From: Treponema sp.
GTDB lineage: Bacteria > Spirochaetota > Spirochaetia > Treponematales > Treponemataceae
Direction: 5' to 3'
Assembly (NCBI GenBank): GCA_016297805.1
Contig: JAEDFX010000057.1
Location: 1-14,831 of the forward strand
DNA: 14,831 nt
A program made the translations under genes and the position numbers. Positions 6,890 to 13,752 of this stretch are shown piece after piece. The notes under the pieces are model-generated. The model was given only the letters and a program-made list of their open reading frames with translations, was not told where the DNA came from and ran no database searches. How positions within the stretch are numbered: the stretch's first letter is position 1; each line of letters starts with the position of its first letter.

Positions 6890-7759
6890 TTACTTAGTTT
6901 TATAATCTAATAACTCGTTTAGTTTATTCAGAACTTTCTTTTTGTTCATGGTCCATTTTGGTTCTAGCAGGAGAGCTTTTGGAGGGTCTCCTGTTAGTCT
7001 GTGAATAATGATGTCTTTTGGAATGATTTTTAATGCCTCTTTCAGCAAAGTAAAATATTCATCTTCAGAAAGAGGCTTTACTTTTCCCTCATAAAACTCT
7101 TTTTCTAAATCTGTTCCCTTTAATATATATAGACTTGTTATTTTAATTCCGTCACTTCCTGCTTCAATTGCAGTTCTGATGGATTTCATCATGTCTTGGA
7201 ATGTATCTCCTGGTAATCCGAAAATAATGTGGGAAACTACATGAATATTGGGATTTGATTTATGTAGATTTCTGACGGCCTGGATATACACTTCATTGGA
7301 AAAACCTCTGCGAATGTATTGAGCAGTTTTTTCGTTGCAGGTTTGAAATCCTAGTTCTACTTGAAGAAATGTTTGATTTGCAATATTGCCAAGAACTTGC
7401 AGGCAATCTGTACTCAGGCAGTCGGGTCTGGTGGCAATTGCCAGACCTGAAATTTGTGGACTATTCAAAGCCGCTTTCCATTGTTTTTCCAATTTAGATA
7501 AATCACCGTAGGTGTTGGTGAAATTCTGAAAATATGCAATATATTTCGCTGATTCAGGATTTTTGATTTTCCCTGCTACAATTTTTTTTGCATCTTCTAT
7601 AGTTTCTGCAGTAAAATCCCCGCTACCAGAGGGACTACAAAATATACAACCTCGTGTATCTAGAGTTCCATCTCGATTCGGGCAGGTACAACCACTTTTT
7701 AAAGAAATTTTGTATGTTTTTTCATGGAAAATTGATTTGTAGAAATCATTAACAGTCAT
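6890..7759 (-). CDS. Radical SAM protein, YhcC / TIGR01212 type
   Basis: A 289-residue radical SAM enzyme of uncertain substrate. The iron-sulfur ligands appear to be C26 (in CPNRDG), C38 and C41, a spaced Cx11CxxC pattern instead of CxxxCxxC; this is characteristic of the YhcC family, which is related to the Elp3 radical SAM fold. Further landmarks are IATRPDCLS, LQVELGFQT and HIIFGLPGD, matching the family's barrel segments. The C-terminus contains LTGDPPKALLLEP. It is the last gene of the minus-strand operon with tsaD and the TrmR-like gene. No clear ribosome site precedes the ATG, and a large inverted repeat occupies the upstream gap, so expression may depend on readthrough past that hairpin. 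Confidence 0.9.
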   Translation of the reverse strand: MTVNDFYKSIFHEKTYKISLKSGCTCPNRDGTLDTRGCIFCSPSGSGDFTAETIEDAKKIVAGKIKNPESAKYIAYFQNFTNTYGDLSKLEKQWKAALNSPQISGLAIATRPDCLSTDCLQVLGNIANQTFLQVELGFQTCNEKTAQYIRRGFSNEVYIQAVRNLHKSNPNIHVVSHIIFGLPGDTFQDMMKSIRTAIEAGSDGIKITSLYILKGTDLEKEFYEGKVKPLSEDEYFTLLKEALKIIPKDIIIHRLTGDPPKALLLEPKWTMNKKKVLNKLNELLDYKTK

Positions 7760-7774
7760 AAATCATCAAAAATG

Positions 7775-7839
7775 TGAACGCTCAAGACTGACATCAGTGT
7801 TACGCTCAATGTGACAGCGATGTCAGTCTTGAATGTTCA
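7775..7839. repeat. Inverted repeat, copy 2 of the dispersed hairpin element
   Basis: Arms 7775-7795 and 7819-7839 match at 19 of 21 positions. Core 7786-7828 starts GACTGACATCAGTGT (7786-7800) and ends ACAGCGATGTCAGTC (7814-7828), as in the minus-strand copy at 4643-4702. An inner stem TGTTAC/GTGACA (7798-7803 with 7811-7816, one G-T pair) encloses loop gctcaat. It fills most of the gap between the radical SAM gene and the methyltransferase and overlaps the latter's stop codon. Confidence 0.85.
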
Positions 7840-8436
7840 TGTCTTTATAGTTAATTTTCTTCGGGATACTCCGATTCTGTCTCCCACTTCAAAAAATTCT
7901 GTATCGAATTCTTCATTTGTTTTAAGGAATTCTACATATTTTTGAATCTTCTTTACCAGCTTTTTTGTACTGTAATTGTGAGTCAAACTTAAATCATCAA
8001 CCATGCCGTGGAAAGAAAGATTGTCGCTGATAAATACTCCATATTCAGACAGATTGACTTTGTATTTTTCAAAGAATTTAGTGTATTGAGCTTTTGCTGC
8101 ATCTATAAAAATCAAATCAAATTTTGAATCACCAAAGTCATGGGTAAGAGCATCATCATGAATGGCTGTAATCTGATTTTCCAGTCCGCAGTTCTTGAAG
8201 TTTTCTACAGCCTTAATATGTCGGTCAATATCCAGTTCAATTGTAGTAACGTGAATATCAGGCGACAGACCTGCAAATCTTATGGAAGAATAACCGATGG
8301 CAGTTCCAATTTCCAGAACTGTTTTTACATTGTGTTCTTTGATGTAATCGCAGATAAAATCACAGCCTTCATCCTGCATAATAGGAACTGCTTCACGATT
8401 CGCGTAGGCTTTGATTGAAAGAAGATTAGTGTTCAT
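7837..8436 (-). CDS. O-methyltransferase, TrmR (YrrM)-like
   Basis: Probable SAM-dependent methyltransferase that methylates 5-hydroxyuridine at tRNA wobble position 34, by resemblance to Bacillus TrmR/YrrM. The 199 residues include REAVPIMQDEG near the start, the SAM loop LEIGTAIGYS (41-50), acidic motif TIELD (65-69), FDLIFIDAAK (106-115) and SDN (137-139). D112, D138 and N139 are in the positions of the usual metal ligands. I start at the ATG at 8436 (MNTNLL); it overlaps the end of tsaD by 11 bases and has AGG a few bases upstream. An in-frame start at 8481 would add 15 residues coded wholly inside tsaD. The caffeoyl-CoA-type methyltransferase family is broad, so the tRNA substrate is inferred. 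Confidence 0.85.
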   Translation of the reverse strand: MNTNLLSIKAYANREAVPIMQDEGCDFICDYIKEHNVKTVLEIGTAIGYSSIRFAGLSPDIHVTTIELDIDRHIKAVENFKNCGLENQITAIHDDALTHDFGDSKFDLIFIDAAKAQYTKFFEKYKVNLSEYGVFISDNLSFHGMVDDLSLTHNYSTKKLVKKIQKYVEFLKTNEEFDTEFFEVGDRIGVSRRKLTIKT

Positions 8437-9457
8437 GACGTACCTGTTCCAGTCCTCGTTTAAACTGAGGAATACGTGCACAAGTTACTGTATTCCAGTC
8501 GCTGCGATCACCACGCTGCAGAAAATGATAAGCAACGCCTGCAATCATGGCACCATTGTCACCACATAATTTTAATGGTGGGAAAATACATTTCAAATCG
8601 GAACGTTCTGCCAGCATAGCACGAAGCCTAGAGTTTGCAGCAACACCGCCACCACAAACAACAGTTTTCAATCCTGTATCATCTGCAGCAAGAAGAAGTT
8701 TTTTCACAAGAGTTTTTATGGCTGTTTCCTGGAATGCAGCACACATGTTTTCTGTCGAATGTTCATAGCCTGGCTGCCAGAACAAATCGCACTGATGAAT
8801 GACTGCAGTTTTTAATCCACTGAAAGAAACATCATATCGATGTTCTTTTTCATCCAGCTTAGGTACTGGGAATTTTGCAGCTTTAGGGTCTCCATTTTTA
8901 GCCAGATTATCAATAATAACCCCTCCTGGATAACCAAGACCGTAGAACTTTGCAACCTTATCAAAGGCTTCCCCAACGGAATCATCTACAGTAGTACCAA
9001 GAATTTCCAAATCATCAAATCCGTTTACTTTACAGATAATACTGTGACCACCACTAACAAGAAGTCCCAGAAATGGATACTCAACGGGTGTCTGAAGCTG
9101 AGCAGCATATAAGTGTCCCAGCATATGGTTTACAGCAATAAAAGGTTTGTTTGTGGCCCATGCAAGAGTTTTTCCAAAAGTGAAACCAACCAAAAGAGAA
9201 CCCATAAGACCAGGACGGTTTGTTGCTGCAACGGCATCAATATTATCCATAGTCAGGTTTGCTTCTGTGAGTGCCTGACGAACAACTGGCAGAATCCATT
9301 CAGCATGCTTTCGGCTGGCAATTTCTGGAACAACACCCTTATAAATCTGATGGAAAGGAATTTGTGTGGCAACAACGTTACTTATAATTGTGCGTCCGTC
9401 TTCAACAATGGCACAGGCTGTTTCATCACAACTACTTTCTATTCCTAAAACCTTCAT
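8426..9457 (-). CDS. tsaD: tRNA N6-threonylcarbamoyladenosine biosynthesis protein TsaD
   Basis: Catalytic subunit that transfers the threonylcarbamoyl group to A37 of ANN-decoding tRNAs, acting with TsaB, TsaE and TsaC elsewhere in the genome. The 343 residues match the family. Landmarks are the N-terminal GIESSCDET (5-13), GVVPEIASRKH (41-51), the metal-binding HMLGH (H111 and H115), LVSGGHS, and a late CGDNGAMIAG carrying the conserved Asp. GAGG (9466-9463) is 5 nt from the ATG. It lies 21 bp after the deacetylase gene and overlaps the TrmR-like gene, so two tRNA-modification genes are translationally linked here. Confidence 0.98.
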   Translation of the reverse strand: MKVLGIESSCDETACAIVEDGRTIISNVVATQIPFHQIYKGVVPEIASRKHAEWILPVVRQALTEANLTMDNIDAVAATNRPGLMGSLLVGFTFGKTLAWATNKPFIAVNHMLGHLYAAQLQTPVEYPFLGLLVSGGHSIICKVNGFDDLEILGTTVDDSVGEAFDKVAKFYGLGYPGGVIIDNLAKNGDPKAAKFPVPKLDEKEHRYDVSFSGLKTAVIHQCDLFWQPGYEHSTENMCAAFQETAIKTLVKKLLLAADDTGLKTVVCGGGVAANSRLRAMLAERSDLKCIFPPLKLCGDNGAMIAGVAYHFLQRGDRSDWNTVTCARIPQFKRGLEQVRHEH

Positions 9458-9478
9458 AAAATCCTCGATTCTTCTATA

Positions 9479-10684
9479 TTAATATTTCTTTGCTTTAGAT
9501 TTTGTAACTGTGGTGAAAGTATATCCTTTTTCCTTAAGTTCGGGATACACTTCCATCAAAAATTCTGGAAGAAAATCTGCACTCCAGATGTGTCCTATCA
9601 TTATAACGCTTCCAGTTTTATTGGCAATATCCAGATTTAGGCGCAGTTCTTTAAGGGCATTTTCCTTTGTTTTTTCATTATCAAGGAAGTTGCCGTTTCT
9701 TTCATAATACGAATAGCCCATTTCTTTTGCAACATAAGGAACCTGAGTATCTTTGTTGGTGCGGCTGTCCAGAAAGAACACTCCGTTTTCAGATGCAACA
9801 CGCATTACAACTTCCATCTGTTCAGCATTAGCTGTAATTGCAGAGCCTTCGTGATTATTAAAGCCTGCAATTGGACCAATTTCATTTATGTTATAGAACA
9901 GAGTTGAAATGATTTCGCTCTCAGTCATTTCTGGCTTTATGGCACCAGGACCTGGATTTGTATTGTTGTTTACTGCCTGCATTGGCTGATGAAGCATAAG
10001 CTCTTTTCCTGAAGCACGAATTCTTCTGGCAGATTCAGCAGAGTAGGTGAGTCGTGGAAGAACTGCAATTGTGATTGGGAATGGAAGCTCCAGAAATGGT
10101 TTTAGATGATTTAAATTCTGGCCGCCATCATCAAAAACAAATACTAACTGTGCACCGTTTTTTGCCTGAGGAAAATTGTAAGATTTTTTTGCAGGAGCAG
10201 ATTCCTGTTTTTTAGCAGGTTCGGTTTTTGGAGTAACAGTTTTTTGTTCTGCTGGTTTAGTTTCAACAGGTTTTGGTTCTTCATTTTTTTTCTCAACTGG
10301 TTTTGGGGTAGAAGCTGGAGTAGTGACTGTAGTTGTTGCTGGTTTTGGAGCCGGCTTTGTTTCTTCCTTTTTTACTGGAGATGTTTCTGTTTTTTTAGGC
10401 TTTACTTCTTCTTTTTTAGTTTCAGCTTTTTTTTCTGATTTTTTATTATCAGCTATTTTTACAGGTTCTTGTATCTGTTCATTTTTTTTCTCATTTTCAA
10501 AACGCTGGCTTATTTCAGAAGATTCAGGAGATTTTACAGTTGTAACCAGCAGCAATGCCATACAGATGGTAATGATTGATGCGCAAAGAATTATTATTTT
10601 GTATGCAGGTATATAAACCTTTGGCTTTTTGGATCTGCGTTTCTTTGTAGTTTTTGTTGATGTAGTACGTTTTTTCTGTGGCAT
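9479..10684 (-). CDS. Divergent polysaccharide deacetylase family protein (YibQ-like)
   Basis: A 401-residue predicted envelope protein. A Lys/Arg-rich cytoplasmic start is followed by a membrane helix (about 29-48), a low-complexity Lys/Pro/Glu/Thr linker (about 60-168) and a C-terminal divergent polysaccharide deacetylase domain (Polysacc_deac_2). Conserved pieces are FVFDDGG (182-188), LMLHQPM (229-235), NNHEGS (276-281), LDSRT (305-309) and MIGH (362-365). The domain probably faces outside, attached by the linker, possibly acting on peptidoglycan-associated carbohydrate; the substrate is unknown. No ribosome site is visible before the ATG, and the best promoter would give an mRNA with almost no leader. 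It heads the operon continuing into tsaD. Confidence 0.9.
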   Translation of the reverse strand: MPQKKRTTSTKTTKKRRSKKPKVYIPAYKIIILCASIITICMALLLVTTVKSPESSEISQRFENEKKNEQIQEPVKIADNKKSEKKAETKKEEVKPKKTETSPVKKEETKPAPKPATTTVTTPASTPKPVEKKNEEPKPVETKPAEQKTVTPKTEPAKKQESAPAKKSYNFPQAKNGAQLVFVFDDGGQNLNHLKPFLELPFPITIAVLPRLTYSAESARRIRASGKELMLHQPMQAVNNNTNPGPGAIKPEMTESEIISTLFYNINEIGPIAGFNNHEGSAITANAEQMEVVMRVASENGVFFLDSRTNKDTQVPYVAKEMGYSYYERNGNFLDNEKTKENALKELRLNLDIANKTGSVIMIGHIWSADFLPEFLMEVYPELKEKGYTFTTVTKSKAKKY

Positions 10685-10693
10685 GATATAGTG

Positions 10694-10722
10694 ATTTTAA
10701 TCGTTTCTTTGACTATTTTCAA
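10694..10722 (-). promoter_or_regulatory. Predicted promoter of the deacetylase-tsaD operon
   Basis: On the minus strand, TTGAAA (10722-10717) and TAAAAT (10699-10694) are separated by 17 bp; both are 5/6 to consensus. A start about 7 nt downstream of the -10 would fall near 10687, three bases from the ATG, implying a leaderless or near-leaderless transcript. It overlaps the thrH promoter. Confidence 0.55.
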
Positions 10723-10737
10723 TAAATATACTATAAA
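10709..10737 (+). promoter_or_regulatory. Predicted sigma-70-type promoter of thrH
   Basis: TTGACT (10709-10714) and TATAAA (10732-10737) are separated by 17 bp, about 33 bp upstream of the thrH ATG. Both hexamers are 5/6 to consensus. Confidence 0.7.
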
Positions 10738-10769
10738 TGTACTATTGTATAAATCGAGAGGATTGTAAA

Positions 10770-11369
10770 ATGATTATTACTTGTCTTGACCTTGAAGGTG
10801 TTTTAGTTCCAGAGATTTGGATTGCATTTGCAGATGCTGTTGGTATTCCTGAACTTCGTCGCACTACTCGTGATGAACCAGATTATGATAAATTGATGAA
10901 TTACCGTATTGGCATCTTGAAAGAACACGGACTTGGTCTTAAAGAAATTCAAGATACAATCAAAAAGATTGAACCACTTCCTGGTGCTAAGAAATTCCTT
11001 GATGAACTTCGTTCATGCTGCCAGACAATCATTATTTCTGATACATTCAGCCAGTTTGCTGCTCCTTTGATGGAAAAGCTTGGTCTTCCAACAATTTTCT
11101 GTAATGAACTTGTTGTTTCAGAAGCTGGAGAAATTACTGGTTACAAAATGCGTTGTGAAAAATCAAAACTTACAACTGTAAAAGCTTTACAGTCAATTGG
11201 ATATGAAACAATTGCTTCTGGTGATAGTTTTAATGATTTGGGAATGATTCAGGCTTCTAAGGCAGGTTTCTTGTTCCGTTCAACAGAAAAGATTATTAAA
11301 GAGTATCCACAGTATCCTGCATTTACAGAATATTCTGAATTACTGGATGCTATTAAGAAGTATTTGTAA
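10770..11369 (+). CDS. thrH: Phosphoserine phosphatase / homoserine phosphotransferase ThrH
   Basis: HAD-superfamily enzyme of the Pseudomonas ThrH type, able to dephosphorylate phosphoserine and to transfer phosphate to homoserine; it probably supplies the last step of serine synthesis. The 199 residues begin with CLDLEGVLVPEIWIAFA, nearly the ThrH signature, with D7 as nucleophile and E9 where most HAD enzymes have a second Asp. Further motifs are IISDTF with S90, Lys-rich motif III around 131-133, and ASGDSFND (149-156) for magnesium. The ATG at 10770 follows GAGAGG by 8 nt; an in-frame ATG at 10737 lies in the promoter -10 and is rejected. It is transcribed alone and ends at a strong terminator. 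Confidence 0.95.
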   Translation: MIITCLDLEGVLVPEIWIAFADAVGIPELRRTTRDEPDYDKLMNYRIGILKEHGLGLKEIQDTIKKIEPLPGAKKFLDELRSCCQTIIISDTFSQFAAPLMEKLGLPTIFCNELVVSEAGEITGYKMRCEKSKLTTVKALQSIGYETIASGDSFNDLGMIQASKAGFLFRSTEKIIKEYPQYPAFTEYSELLDAIKKYL

Positions 11370-11371
11370 TG

Positions 11372-11404
11372 AAAAAAAAGCTGCCCTTTGGCAGCCTTTT
11401 TTTT
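11372..11404. terminator. Strong bidirectional terminator between thrH and argB
   Basis: GC-rich 6-bp stem gctgcc/ggcagc (11380-11385 with 11390-11395), loop cttt, flanked by eight A on the left (11372-11379) and eight T on the right (11397-11404). It serves thrH on the plus strand and, read from the other side, argB, whose stop codon is 21 bp away. Confidence 0.93.
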
Positions 11405-11424
11405 AACGCTTTTCCAATTGTAGC

Positions 11425-12300
11425 CTAATAAATCATAGTACCGATACCGCGGTCGCTGAACATTTCTATTAGTAATGAATGTGGTACACGACCGTCGATA
11501 ATGTGGGTTCTTGGAACTCCGCCGTTTAATGCTGTTTCGCAGCAGTCAATTTTTGGAATCATACCGCCGGCAATAACACCTGTAGCTTTAAGAGAACCAA
11601 TGGCTGTGCGTTCGATGCGTTTAATCAAAGTAGTTGGATCATCAATATTACGCAAGATTCCCGGTACATTTGTAAGCTGAACAAATTTTTCTGCTTTTAA
11701 TGCAACTGCAATTTTTGCCGCCGCTGTATCTGCGTTGATGTTGTAGTTTGCGTTGTCTCCCTGTTCACCAAGAGCCACTGTTGAAACTACAGGAATGAAT
11801 CCTTCATCAAGAAGGGATGTAAGAATCTCAGGATTTACTTCAGTTACTTCTCCCACGTATCCTAGGTCTTTTTCAGTTTTCTTTGCACGCAGTAAACCTG
11901 AATCTACACCAGAAAGACCAACTGCCTTTCCACCTTTCTGCAAAAGAATACCAACAATGTCTTTGTTCAATTTGCCAGTTAAAACCATTTGAACAATTTC
12001 CATTGTTTCTGCATCTGTATAACGAAGTCCATCTACAAATTTAGATTCTTTGCCAACTTTATCAAGCATTTTATTGATTTCTGGTCCACCGCCGTGAACT
12101 AAAACAACCTTAATACCGATTGTGTTCAAAAGAACGATATCTTCCATTACAGCCTGCTTCAGCTCTTCGTTTAGCATTGCGTTTCCGCCATATTTTACAA
12201 CAACAACTTTGCCGCACCACTGTTTGAAATAAGGAAGCGCCTCAGAAAGAACCTGAGACCACTGTTCTGCTGTTAAATTTTCTTTATTTTCTTCTATCAT
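11425..12300 (-). CDS. argB: Acetylglutamate kinase
   Basis: Phosphorylates N-acetylglutamate in the second step of arginine synthesis. The 291 residues show KYGGNAM (36-42), HGGGPE (69-74), GLSGVDSGL (118-126), NINADTAAA (187-195), AGGMIPK (244-250) and the C-terminal FSDRGIGTMI. A roughly 30-residue N-terminal helix-forming extension precedes the first strand; that extension and a C-terminal GxGT motif are features of arginine-inhibited, hexameric enzymes, so feedback inhibition is likely. The ATG at 12300 has GGAG (12309-12306) 5-6 nt upstream; an in-frame TTG at 12312 overlaps this site and is less likely. It lies downstream of argJ, separated by a palindromic decamer repeat. Confidence 0.97.
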   Translation of the reverse strand: MIEENKENLTAEQWSQVLSEALPYFKQWCGKVVVVKYGGNAMLNEELKQAVMEDIVLLNTIGIKVVLVHGGGPEINKMLDKVGKESKFVDGLRYTDAETMEIVQMVLTGKLNKDIVGILLQKGGKAVGLSGVDSGLLRAKKTEKDLGYVGEVTEVNPEILTSLLDEGFIPVVSTVALGEQGDNANYNINADTAAAKIAVALKAEKFVQLTNVPGILRNIDDPTTLIKRIERTAIGSLKATGVIAGGMIPKIDCCETALNGGVPRTHIIDGRVPHSLLIEMFSDRGIGTMIY

Positions 12301-12320
12301 AATATACTCCAAATATGTTT

Positions 12321-12381
12321 AACCGTAGATAAACGCAGATAATAAGTTTTTATCAGCGTTCATCAGCGTGAATCTGCGGTT
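12321..12381. repeat. Palindromic array of decamer repeats between argJ and argB
   Basis: Two decamers, aaccgtagat and aaacgcagat (12321-12340), face three inverted ones, atcagcgttc, atcagcgtga and atctgcggtt (12352-12381), across an 11-bp centre. The outermost decamers are 9/10 complementary. It starts 2 bp past the argJ stop and ends just before the argB ribosome site, so it would be transcribed as a hairpin within a joint argJ-argB mRNA. It resembles intergenic decamer repeats I recall from unrelated bacteria; that likeness is unverified. Confidence 0.8.
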
Positions 12382-12383
12382 AT

Positions 12384-13661
12384 TTAAGTCCTATAGTCAC
12401 CATTTATTTTTACATAGTCATAAGTCAAATCGCAGCCCCATGCTGTTCCACTGGCATTGCCTTCGCCACACTGAACAAGAATTTCAACAGCCTGTTCACT
12501 CATGATTTTCTTTGCTACATCTTCATCAAAATCAAGAGGCACACCGTCCTTGTAAACCTGAAGAATATTATCGCCATGAACTTCAAAATCATCATAATTT
12601 TCAAAGTAACGGTTTGAGTTTGATTTACTTGTGAACCAGATGCTTACTTTGTCTGGATCAAATTCAATTCCGCTGTAGCCCATTGCACAGAGGAAACGTC
12701 CAAAGTTTGCATCAGCCCCGAACATTGCGGCTTTTACCAAAGAAGAACAGATGATTTCTTTTGCAAGACCGCGGGCAGCTTCTACAGTTTTTGCGCCATT
12801 TACATTACATTCAACAAGGCGGGTAGCACCTTCACCGTCGGCAGCAATTTTCTTTGCCATTACAGTGTTCATTTTGTTCAATGCGGCAAGGAAGGTGTCG
12901 TAATCTGCACCTTCAGAAGTAATTTCTGCATTGCCAGCCAATCCGTTTGCCATGATTGTAAGAGTGTCGTTTGTAGAAGTATCGCCGTCTACAGAAACGC
13001 AGTTGTAAGTTCCCAAAATTGATGATTTAAGAGCTTTGTCCAGCATGCTAGAGGAAATTGCACAGTCTGTTGTAATAAAGCTGAGCATTGTTCCCATGTT
13101 GATGTGAATCATGCCGGAACCTTTACACATTGTCCCCATTTTGCACAATTTGCCACCAACTTTGAATTCAACAGCACATTCTTTGAAGTGAGTATCAGTT
13201 GTCATGATTGCAACGCGGGCTTCTTCGTGACCTTTTTTAGAAAGTCCTGCTTTAAGAGTTTCGATGTTGTTTTCAACTTTTGTAACGTCAAACTGAGCAC
13301 CAATTACACCAGTTGAGTAAACAATTACATCTTCAGTTTTAATTCCAAGTGCACCTGCTGCAGCTTTTGCCATTCTCAAAGCATTTTCTGCCCCCTGAGC
13401 ACCTGTACAGGTATTTGCGTTTCCACTGATTTCGATAGCTGCCTGAGCCCGGCCATCTGCAATGAATTTTTTAGCCAGCTTAACACTTTCTGACTGTATC
13501 CGGTTCTGAGTAAAAACGCCGGCAGCGTTACAAGGTACTTCAGAATATACCAAAGCTGTATCATTGATTTTGCGGCTGGCTTTAATTCCAACCCGCATTC
13601 CATTTGCAGTAAAGCCCTGTGGAGCACAAACTCCACCATCAATAAATTTAATTTCAGACAT
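12384..13661 (-). CDS. argJ: Glutamate N-acetyltransferase / amino-acid acetyltransferase ArgJ
   Basis: Self-cleaving Ntn-type enzyme that moves acetyl from N-acetylornithine to glutamate, recycling acetyl in arginine synthesis; some members also use acetyl-CoA. The 425 residues show SGNANTCTGAQG (79-90), the oxyanion STGVIG (116-121), TTDTHFKE, the cleavage region KGSGMIHINMGTM with the likely nucleophile T191, and KAAMFGADANFGR. The residue before T191 is Gly where many homologues have Ala. The ATG at 13661 follows GAGG by 5 nt; an ATG 33 bases upstream extends into the operator region. It is first in an argJ-argB unit under a promoter with ARG-box-like sites. Confidence 0.97.
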   Translation of the reverse strand: MSEIKFIDGGVCAPQGFTANGMRVGIKASRKINDTALVYSEVPCNAAGVFTQNRIQSESVKLAKKFIADGRAQAAIEISGNANTCTGAQGAENALRMAKAAAGALGIKTEDVIVYSTGVIGAQFDVTKVENNIETLKAGLSKKGHEEARVAIMTTDTHFKECAVEFKVGGKLCKMGTMCKGSGMIHINMGTMLSFITTDCAISSSMLDKALKSSILGTYNCVSVDGDTSTNDTLTIMANGLAGNAEITSEGADYDTFLAALNKMNTVMAKKIAADGEGATRLVECNVNGAKTVEAARGLAKEIICSSLVKAAMFGADANFGRFLCAMGYSGIEFDPDKVSIWFTSKSNSNRYFENYDDFEVHGDNILQVYKDGVPLDFDEDVAKKIMSEQAVEILVQCGEGNASGTAWGCDLTYDYVKINGDYRT

Positions 13662-13677
13662 AAACGCCTCGAAAAAG

Positions 13678-13695
13678 TGTGTATATTTATACAAT
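13678..13695. promoter_or_regulatory. ARG-box-like operator, proximal site
   Basis: The 18-bp palindrome has core TGTATATTTATACA (13680-13693). This keeps TG..T....A..CA of the ArgR/AhrC box TGAAT-WWWW-ATTCA and differs at one symmetrical position pair. It lies 17 bp upstream of the argJ ATG. Confidence 0.6.
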
Positions 13696-13698
13696 CAA

Positions 13699-13716
13699 AC
13701 TGTATATTTATGCAGA
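13699..13716. promoter_or_regulatory. ARG-box-like operator, distal site
   Basis: Core TGTATATTTATGCA (13701-13714) is identical to the proximal site except one base. The centres are 21 bp apart and the 18-bp boxes are separated by 3 bp, the arrangement used by hexameric ArgR. It covers the predicted argJ transcription start. Confidence 0.6.
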
Positions 13717-13717
13717 G

Positions 13718-13746
13718 ATATTAGCATATTGTGGGAAGTTTTGCAA
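13718..13746 (-). promoter_or_regulatory. Predicted promoter of argJB
   Basis: On the minus strand, TTGCAA (13746-13741) and TAATAT (13723-13718) are separated by 17 bp, with an extended -10 TGC immediately before TAATAT. The start would fall near 13711, inside the distal ARG-box-like site, which fits repression by arginine. Confidence 0.5.
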
Positions 13747-13752
13747 ATATTG

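Noticed and set aside
7775..7839. Simple Rho-independent terminator of the methyltransferase gene
   Set aside because: The arms match a second intergenic element at 4643-4702 that lies outside predicted transcripts, and the T run is short and offset from the stem. A terminator role is possible but does not explain the shared core.
9113..9448. Open frame of 111 codons opposite tsaD
   Set aside because: It lies wholly antisense to conserved TsaD motifs, has no recognisable domain and has no ribosome site.
10323..10616. Open frame opposite the deacetylase linker with hydrophobic Phe/Ser/Val-rich product
   Set aside because: It is the antisense of Lys/Glu/Thr codons in a low-complexity linker, which automatically gives Phe/Ser/Val-rich hydrophobic translations.
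13376..13642. Alternative minus-strand frame inside argJ
   Set aside because: It overlaps argJ in another frame on the same strand and has no family resemblance.
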